Shown: piece after piece, positions 8,092 to 12,092 of the stretch
Layout of the letters: each line of letters begins with the position of its first letter
Position numbering within the stretch: position 1 is the stretch's first letter
Assembly: GCA_039934475.1 (NCBI GenBank)
Contig: JBDTMC010000230.1
Location: 1 to 12,092, forward strand
DNA length: 12,092 nucleotides
Direction: 5' to 3'
Source of the DNA: JBDTMC01 sp039934475
Lineage (GTDB): Bacteria > Acidobacteriota > Terriglobia > Bryobacterales > Bryobacteraceae
Notes under the pieces: generated by a model
Told to the model about the DNA's origin: nothing
The model's database searches: none
What the model saw: only the letters and a program-made list of their open reading frames with translations
Translations under genes and position numbers: made by a program

Positions 8092-8286
8092 CTAATGCGG
8101 ACGGTTCTTGTCGAAGAGGCCTCGGGATATGACCGGATCGTCGTTGCTGGGATCGCCGTTGGCAAAACGGTCCGGCATTATGAGGTAAACGAAGTCGTCG
8201 GAGTTGAAGCCTTGAAAGCGTCCGACGCGGCTAAGAGGGGGCAAGACGGAGCGGCTTAGGCGCCTGCACCTTGACGATTTACGGTA
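8092..8286 (-). pseudogene. Remnant of a GH13 alpha-amylase/neopullulanase gene
   Basis: The minus strand codes here for about 64 uninterrupted residues between in-frame stops TGA (8287-8289) and TAG (8092-8094), with no usable start codon before the homologous part. Residues from about 8229 downward read GRFQGFNSDDF, then VYLIMPDRFANGDPSND and ISRGLFDKNRPH. This is the unmistakable beginning of the catalytic barrel in SusA/neopullulanase and cyclomaltodextrinase-type GH13 enzymes, where NGDPSND binds calcium. Intact enzymes continue with a YYHGGD-type motif and some 350 or more residues; here TAG follows the His. I could not recognise continuation of the enzyme in any frame of 7985-8091, nor the upstream N-terminal domain beyond about 8262. 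It is a decayed fragment in the 325 bp gap between the M24 and msrB genes; the remaining bases of the gap hold no recognisable gene. Plus-strand frames over the same stretch are its shadow. Confidence 0.8.
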
Positions 8287-8301
8287 TCAAGATGGGACAA
8301 T
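8271..8301 (+). promoter_or_regulatory. Possible promoter of the msrB operon
   Basis: A TTGACG hexamer at 8271-8276 resembles a sigma-70 -35 box. A GACAAT hexamer at 8296-8301 could be the -10, with a 19 bp spacer, slightly longer than ideal. The box ends 8 bp before the GTG start at 8310, so the transcript would have almost no leader. This is inferred from hexamer similarity; it is the only plausible promoter in front of the three-gene operon. Confidence 0.4.
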
Positions 8302-8309
8302 AGGGAGCA

Positions 8310-8861
8310 GTGACGAGGCGCGCTCTATTACTGATGCCGGTGGCGTTTGCGGGCTTGGGCGCGCTGGTTTGGCGCCGGGAGCGGAAGCTGCCCGATGTGA
8401 TCGCCGGCGGAACGGGCCCCGAGGTTCCGATTGTGACGCCGGGCCCTGCGCGCGCGGCGGTGCCGGTGCGCAAGTTGGTTCATAGCGATTCGGAATGGCG
8501 CGCGATTCTGAGCGATGCCGAATTTGAAGTGACACGGCGTAAGGGCACGGAGCCGCCCTACGCCAGCCCTTATTGGAACAATCACGAGGCGGGCATTTAC
8601 CGTTGTGTCTGCTGCGGCAATGCACTTTTCCGTTCCGAAGAAAAGTTTGAATCGGGCACGGGCTGGCCCAGTTTCTGGGCCCCTCTAGCGGAAGAGAACG
8701 TCCGCGCAATTTCCGACTACTCGCTGGGAATGCAACGAACAGAACTGCAATGCGCAAAGTGCGACGCGCATCTGGGTCATGTCTTCGAGGATGGTCCGGA
8801 GCCAACCGGGCTGCGGTATTGCATCAACGGAATCGCGCTGCGGTTTGAGAAAGCCTCCTGA
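8310..8861 (+). CDS. msrB: Peptide-methionine (R)-S-oxide reductase, membrane-anchored
   Basis: The enzyme reduces methionine-R-sulfoxide in damaged proteins. This 183-residue form begins with TRRALLLMPVAFAGLGALVW, an N-terminal membrane anchor or uncleaved signal (residues 5-21), then a linker to about 52 and the MsrB fold. Zinc ligands are visible as Cys99/Cys102 (CVCC) and Cys148/Cys151 (CAKC). The catalytic Cys171 sits in RYCIN, with HLGHVF at 154-159. In E. coli MsrB the segment SGCGWPSF carries a further cysteine; here it is SGTGWPSF (Thr117), so recycling would need direct reduction or another thiol such as Cys101. The GTG start follows GGGAG by only 2 bp; ATG 8334 is an alternative but would shorten the anchor. 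Export is inferred from the N-terminus. The DUF1592 gene follows after 2 bp and the DUF1552 gene after that, so all three are probably one transcript of extracytoplasmic proteins. Confidence 0.92.
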   Translation: MTRRALLLMPVAFAGLGALVWRRERKLPDVIAGGTGPEVPIVTPGPARAAVPVRKLVHSDSEWRAILSDAEFEVTRRKGTEPPYASPYWNNHEAGIYRCVCCGNALFRSEEKFESGTGWPSFWAPLAEENVRAISDYSLGMQRTELQCAKCDAHLGHVFEDGPEPTGLRYCINGIALRFEKAS

Positions 8862-8863
8862 CG

Positions 8864-10735
8864 ATGCGGAAAGTCTGCCTGATCCTGGTGCTCGCGTGTC
8901 CGGCCATCGCCGCTTCGGACCCGGTGGAGTTCGTGCTGAAGTATTGCAATGCCTGCCACACAGGCACCTCCGCCGCGGGCGGTTTCAACCTGGAGAAACT
9001 GGAGGCCGACGGGGGACAGCGATGGAATCGCGTGCTGGCGCGCGTCCGCGATAGTGAGATGCCGCCCAAAGGCGCGCCGGCGCCCGCATTTGCTGAGCGC
9101 GAGGAGTTTGTCTCTGTCCTTGGCGCCGGACTACGGGCCAAGGCCTGCGCTGCGGGCATCGTGCCGGGACCACCTTCCATCCGCCGTCTGAATCGCGATG
9201 AGTACGCGGCCACGATACGCGACCTGCTGGACATCCATATCAACGCCGGGCATAACCTGCCCGCCGACGGCGCCGGCGGCGAAGGGTTCGATAACGCCGC
9301 CGAAACCCTTTCCATTTCGCCCATTCACGCGGAGAAATACATGGAAGCGGCTGAGCAGGCCCTGGGCTATGCAATCAAAGATCCGCCGGCGCGCCAACGT
9401 TTTTTGATTGCGGAGCCGGGGGGCGACATGACGGCGGAGGAAGCAGGCACGCGGGTGATGGAACGATTCCTGCCTCGTGCGTTTCGACGCCCCATCACGA
9501 CAGCGGAGCACAGCAAGTACATGAAGCTGTTCCGAATGGCCACCGGCCAGAGCGGATCGTTCGATGAAGCCATGGCAATGACCTTGCAAGCCGCGCTGGT
9601 CTCGCCGAATTTTCTGTTCCGCATCACCGAACCGAATCCCGACCCGGAGCCGCGGTTGTTGGACGATTATGCGATAGCCTCGCGCCTGTCCTATTTCCTG
9701 TGGGGCAGCATGCCCGACGATACACTCTTCGACCTCGCTTCAAAAGGCCGTCTGCGAGAGCCGGATGTGCTGGCCGCCGAAGCGCAGCGCATGCTGAAAG
9801 ACCCAAAGACGCTGGAGTTCACTGAGCGTTTTGTGGAGCAGTGGTTGGGCACGCGCGAGTTGGGGCGCGACATCAAGCCGGACGCGAAGCTGTTTCCCGG
9901 CTACTACGATGCGGAACTGCAATCGGCTATCCGCTATGAGCCGGTGCTGTTCTTTCAGGAGTTATTGTCGAACAACGAGTCCCTGTTGAACCTGATCGAT
10001 TCGAAATTCACCGTGCTTACGAATAAGCTGGCGAAGCATTATGGTTTCGACAGCAAGGGCCTTTCGCAACAGCCGAAGCGTTTCGAACTGCCGGCGGGGA
10101 GTCATCGCGGCGGGCTGCTGGGGATGACGGCTGTGCTGGCTGTGACTTCGTATCCGACGCGAACCAGTCCGGTGCTGCGCGGCAAATGGATTCTGGATGC
10201 GATGCTGGGGACGCCACCTCCGCCGCCCCCGCCAAACGTGCCGACTTTGAAGACAGAGCGAGACGCTGCTGCCCCGAAAACGCAACGTGACCGTCTGGAG
10301 CAGCACCGCATGAATCCCGCCTGTGCTTCGTGCCACAGCAGAATCGATCCGCTTGGTTTCGCCATGGAGAACTACGATATCGCGGGAGTCTGGCGGTCGC
10401 AAGAAGAGGGTAAGGCGATCGACACGCGCGGCGTTTTGCCCGATGGGACGTCGTTCGACGGTGTAGACCAATTGAAGCAGGCACTGCTGGCGCGGAAGAC
10501 TCTGTTCTTTCACAATCTCACTTCAAAGATGCTCGGCTACGCGCTTGGGCGCGGTTTAACGGCCGAAGACTCTTGCGTAGTGGATCGGATTGTGGAACAA
10601 CTGGATAAGCAGAATTACAGCGCGAATACGCTGATCCGGGAGATTGTATTGAGCCCATCATTCCGCTGGCAGCCGGGTACGACGCCGAATCTCCCCGTAC
10701 CTGGGACCGAACCGCGACACTCGGAGGCGCAATGA
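8864..10735 (+). CDS. DUF1592-domain protein with two haem c motifs
   Basis: This secreted 623-residue protein belongs to the planctomycete-type cytochrome/DUF group. A signal peptide (about 1-17, MRKVCLILVLACPAIAA) precedes a small cytochrome c domain with CNACH (28-32) and a possible axial Met66 in DSEMPPKG. Next come DUF1587-like (about 105-170, RLNRDEYAATIRDLL), DUF1595-like (about 190-250, RFLPRAFRRP) and DUF1592 (about 262-390, ASRLSYFLWGSMPDD) regions. The DUF1588 region (about 410-505) holds a proline run (451-457) and a second motif CASCH (487-491, then RIDPLGFAMENYD). A DUF1585 region ends the protein (about 520-600, DGTSFDGV). The function is unknown in the family; covalent haem and electron transfer outside the cytoplasm are inferred. 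The start lies 2 bp after the msrB stop. The stop overlaps the next ATG in ATGA, which implies translational coupling to the DUF1552 gene. Confidence 0.9.
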   Translation: MRKVCLILVLACPAIAASDPVEFVLKYCNACHTGTSAAGGFNLEKLEADGGQRWNRVLARVRDSEMPPKGAPAPAFAEREEFVSVLGAGLRAKACAAGIVPGPPSIRRLNRDEYAATIRDLLDIHINAGHNLPADGAGGEGFDNAAETLSISPIHAEKYMEAAEQALGYAIKDPPARQRFLIAEPGGDMTAEEAGTRVMERFLPRAFRRPITTAEHSKYMKLFRMATGQSGSFDEAMAMTLQAALVSPNFLFRITEPNPDPEPRLLDDYAIASRLSYFLWGSMPDDTLFDLASKGRLREPDVLAAEAQRMLKDPKTLEFTERFVEQWLGTRELGRDIKPDAKLFPGYYDAELQSAIRYEPVLFFQELLSNNESLLNLIDSKFTVLTNKLAKHYGFDSKGLSQQPKRFELPAGSHRGGLLGMTAVLAVTSYPTRTSPVLRGKWILDAMLGTPPPPPPPNVPTLKTERDAAAPKTQRDRLEQHRMNPACASCHSRIDPLGFAMENYDIAGVWRSQEEGKAIDTRGVLPDGTSFDGVDQLKQALLARKTLFFHNLTSKMLGYALGRGLTAEDSCVVDRIVEQLDKQNYSANTLIREIVLSPSFRWQPGTTPNLPVPGTEPRHSEAQ

Positions 10736-12054
10736 GCCGCAGCATGTTCCCGTTGTCCAGACGCACCGTGCTGCATGGCGCAGGCGCCGCGTTGTCTCTT
10801 CCGTGGCTGGAAGCGATGACGCCTGAGGCTCGGCCGCCGGTGCGAATGGCCGCGCTTTACATGCCGAACGGCGTGCATCCGGATCTGTGGACACCCGAGG
10901 GCAAGGATAGCGAGTTCACCCTTTCGCCGACGCTACAGCCGCTGGAAGATCTGAAGAGCCGGGTGACCGTCCTCACGAATTTGTGGAACGAAGGCAGCAA
11001 GGGCGGCGAAGGCCACTACGTGAAAATCTCCGGCTTTCTCACGTGCACCACCATCACCAAGACACTTGGTGTGGACATCAGTTGCAACGGGATTTCAATG
11101 GACCAGGTGGCGGCCAAGCGGTTGGGAGACCGCACGCCCTTGCCGTCATTGGAACTGGGGATGGCGCCGGTGACCACGGGGGTGGACAAGAACGTCGGCT
11201 ATACCCGCGTCTATGGATCGCATATCGCGTGGAGCGACGCGACGACGCCCCTGGCAAGAGAGATCAATCCGCGATTGGCGTTTGAACGATTGTTTCGCGC
11301 CATGCGGCCTGCGGGCTCAGGGCAGCGCCGGGAAGTCCTGCTGCTGGATAGCGTGATGGACGATGCACGGCAGTTGCAGGGAAGACTGGGCACCGCGGAC
11401 CGGCGCCGCGTGGATGAGTATCTGAGCGTGGTTCGCGGCTTAGAACAGCGACTGGAACGCGCCGGGCGGCCCGAACGGAGCGCGTGGAAGCCGAGAGCGC
11501 CGATCTCAGAATCCGGACGGCCTGAAGGCATTCCTAAAGACTATGCCGAGCATGTGCGGCTGATGCTGGACATGATCGCCCTGGCTTTTCAGACAGACAC
11601 GACGCGGGTGGCGACGTTCATGTTCGGCAATGAGGTGAGCAATCAGAGTTTCTCATTCGTCCCCGGCGTAGAGGGGGCGCACCATTCGCTATCGCATCAT
11701 GAGAAGGAACCGGATAAGCTGCGGCAGTACCAGTTGATCAACCGCTGGCACGTGGAGCAGTTCGCCTATCTGCTGCGCAAGTTGCGCGAGATGAAGGAAG
11801 GCGACACCAACGTGCTGGATAGCTCAATGGTGGTGTTCGGCGCCGGGATTCGGGATGGGAACAAGCACGACCCGCACAACCTGCCGCTGCTGGTGGGTGG
11901 CCGCGCCGGTGGCCGCATTCCCGGCGGCCGGCACCTGGTTTACACCGAAGACACTCCACTGGCCAACCTGTATGTCTCCTTGTTGGACGCTTTCGGCGCG
12001 CCGGTAGAGCGGTTTGCCGACAGCACAGGGCGCCTGCCCGGGTTACTCGCCTGA
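10732..12054 (+). CDS. DUF1552 (HXXSHH) protein with Tat-type signal
   Basis: This 440-residue protein has a twin-arginine-like N-terminus (LSRRTVLHGAGAALSLPWLEA, Arg10-Arg11), suggesting export as a folded protein. The family hallmark HXXSHH is present as His318-Ser-Leu-Ser-His322-His323, preceded by FVPGVEG. The segment GIRDGNKHDPHNLPLLVGG (372-390) resembles the alkaline-phosphatase/sulfatase-like DUF1501 proteins, hinting at a related metal-binding fold. YMPNGVHPDLWTPEG (43-57) is also typical of the family. The biochemical role is unknown. A GGAGG ribosome site at 10723-10727 lies 4 bp before the ATG, which overlaps the stop of the DUF1592 gene. The two proteins are a recurrent gene pair in Acidobacteriota, Planctomycetes and related phyla and probably form one complex or process. 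It is the last complete gene of the operon; only 38 bp follow and no terminator is visible. Confidence 0.9.
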   Translation: MSRSMFPLSRRTVLHGAGAALSLPWLEAMTPEARPPVRMAALYMPNGVHPDLWTPEGKDSEFTLSPTLQPLEDLKSRVTVLTNLWNEGSKGGEGHYVKISGFLTCTTITKTLGVDISCNGISMDQVAAKRLGDRTPLPSLELGMAPVTTGVDKNVGYTRVYGSHIAWSDATTPLAREINPRLAFERLFRAMRPAGSGQRREVLLLDSVMDDARQLQGRLGTADRRRVDEYLSVVRGLEQRLERAGRPERSAWKPRAPISESGRPEGIPKDYAEHVRLMLDMIALAFQTDTTRVATFMFGNEVSNQSFSFVPGVEGAHHSLSHHEKEPDKLRQYQLINRWHVEQFAYLLRKLREMKEGDTNVLDSSMVVFGAGIRDGNKHDPHNLPLLVGGRAGGRIPGGRHLVYTEDTPLANLYVSLLDAFGAPVERFADSTGRLPGLLA

Positions 12055-12064
12055 CGCACTCCGA

Positions 12065-12070
12065 TACAAT
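12065..12070 (+). promoter_or_regulatory. Possible -10 box at the right edge
   Basis: TACAAT, one base from TATAAT, lies 11 bp after the DUF1552 stop codon. It is followed by AAGGGG and an ATG at 12079, 8 bp after the box. That ATG is followed by a stop after three codons (ATG TTG TTT TAG), so any real gene would lie beyond the window. No good -35 is visible at the right distance. Confidence 0.25.
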
Positions 12071-12092
12071 TAAGGGGCATGTTGTTTTAGAA

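Noticed and set aside
7981..8259. Open plus-strand frame of 92 codons after the M24 gene
   Set aside because: Its second half is antisense to the clear GH13 remnant and it resembles no protein family; it overlaps the M24 stop codon and has no ribosome site.
12079..12090. ATG start with ribosome-like AAGGGG at the right edge
   Set aside because: The frame closes with TAG after three codons, so it is not a supportable gene within the window.

Overview
The window is GC-rich, densely packed bacterial chromosome with eight intact or near-intact genes, one transporter-like gene that looks half-length, and one gene relic. The paired DUF1592 and DUF1552 proteins, the GRP-type sugar transporter, the FUSC protein and the general style point to an Acidobacteriota genome, most likely the Solibacteres/Bryobacterales group. 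Planctomycetes and Verrucomicrobia also carry the DUF1592/DUF1552 pair, so this placement is an inference. I see no rRNA, tRNA, CRISPR array, insertion sequence or prophage gene.

Left part (1-1326, minus strand): a TIM-barrel sugar phosphate isomerase/epimerase is followed 40 bp later by a GRP/DMT-type sugar transporter reading frame that stops after about five membrane segments. Together they look like a small sugar uptake and conversion operon. Divergent from it, with start codons only 14 bp apart, is a complete PilT-type twitching ATPase (1341-2501). Its stop codon directly abuts the stop codon of the convergent next gene.

Middle part (2502-6513, minus strand): a FUSC-family inner-membrane protein and a periplasmic coiled-coil MscS-type channel form a likely envelope operon. 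Divergent from it is an M24 (creatinase/Xaa-Pro aminopeptidase fold) protein at 6590-7984, in which most canonical metal ligands and the shuttle histidine are replaced. It is probably a pseudoenzyme or a creatinase-like hydrolase.

Right part (7985-12092, plus strand): a 325 bp gap without an intact gene contains, on the minus strand, a clear remnant of a GH13 alpha-amylase/neopullulanase gene. After it comes a compact operon of three exported proteins: a membrane-anchored MsrB methionine sulfoxide reductase, a di-heme-motif DUF1592 protein 2 bp later, and a Tat-signal DUF1552 protein overlapping by ATGA. The DUF1592/DUF1552 pair is widespread but functionally uncharacterised. Its close coupling to an envelope-located MsrB suggests an extracytoplasmic redox function, and this is the best candidate here for an undescribed system.
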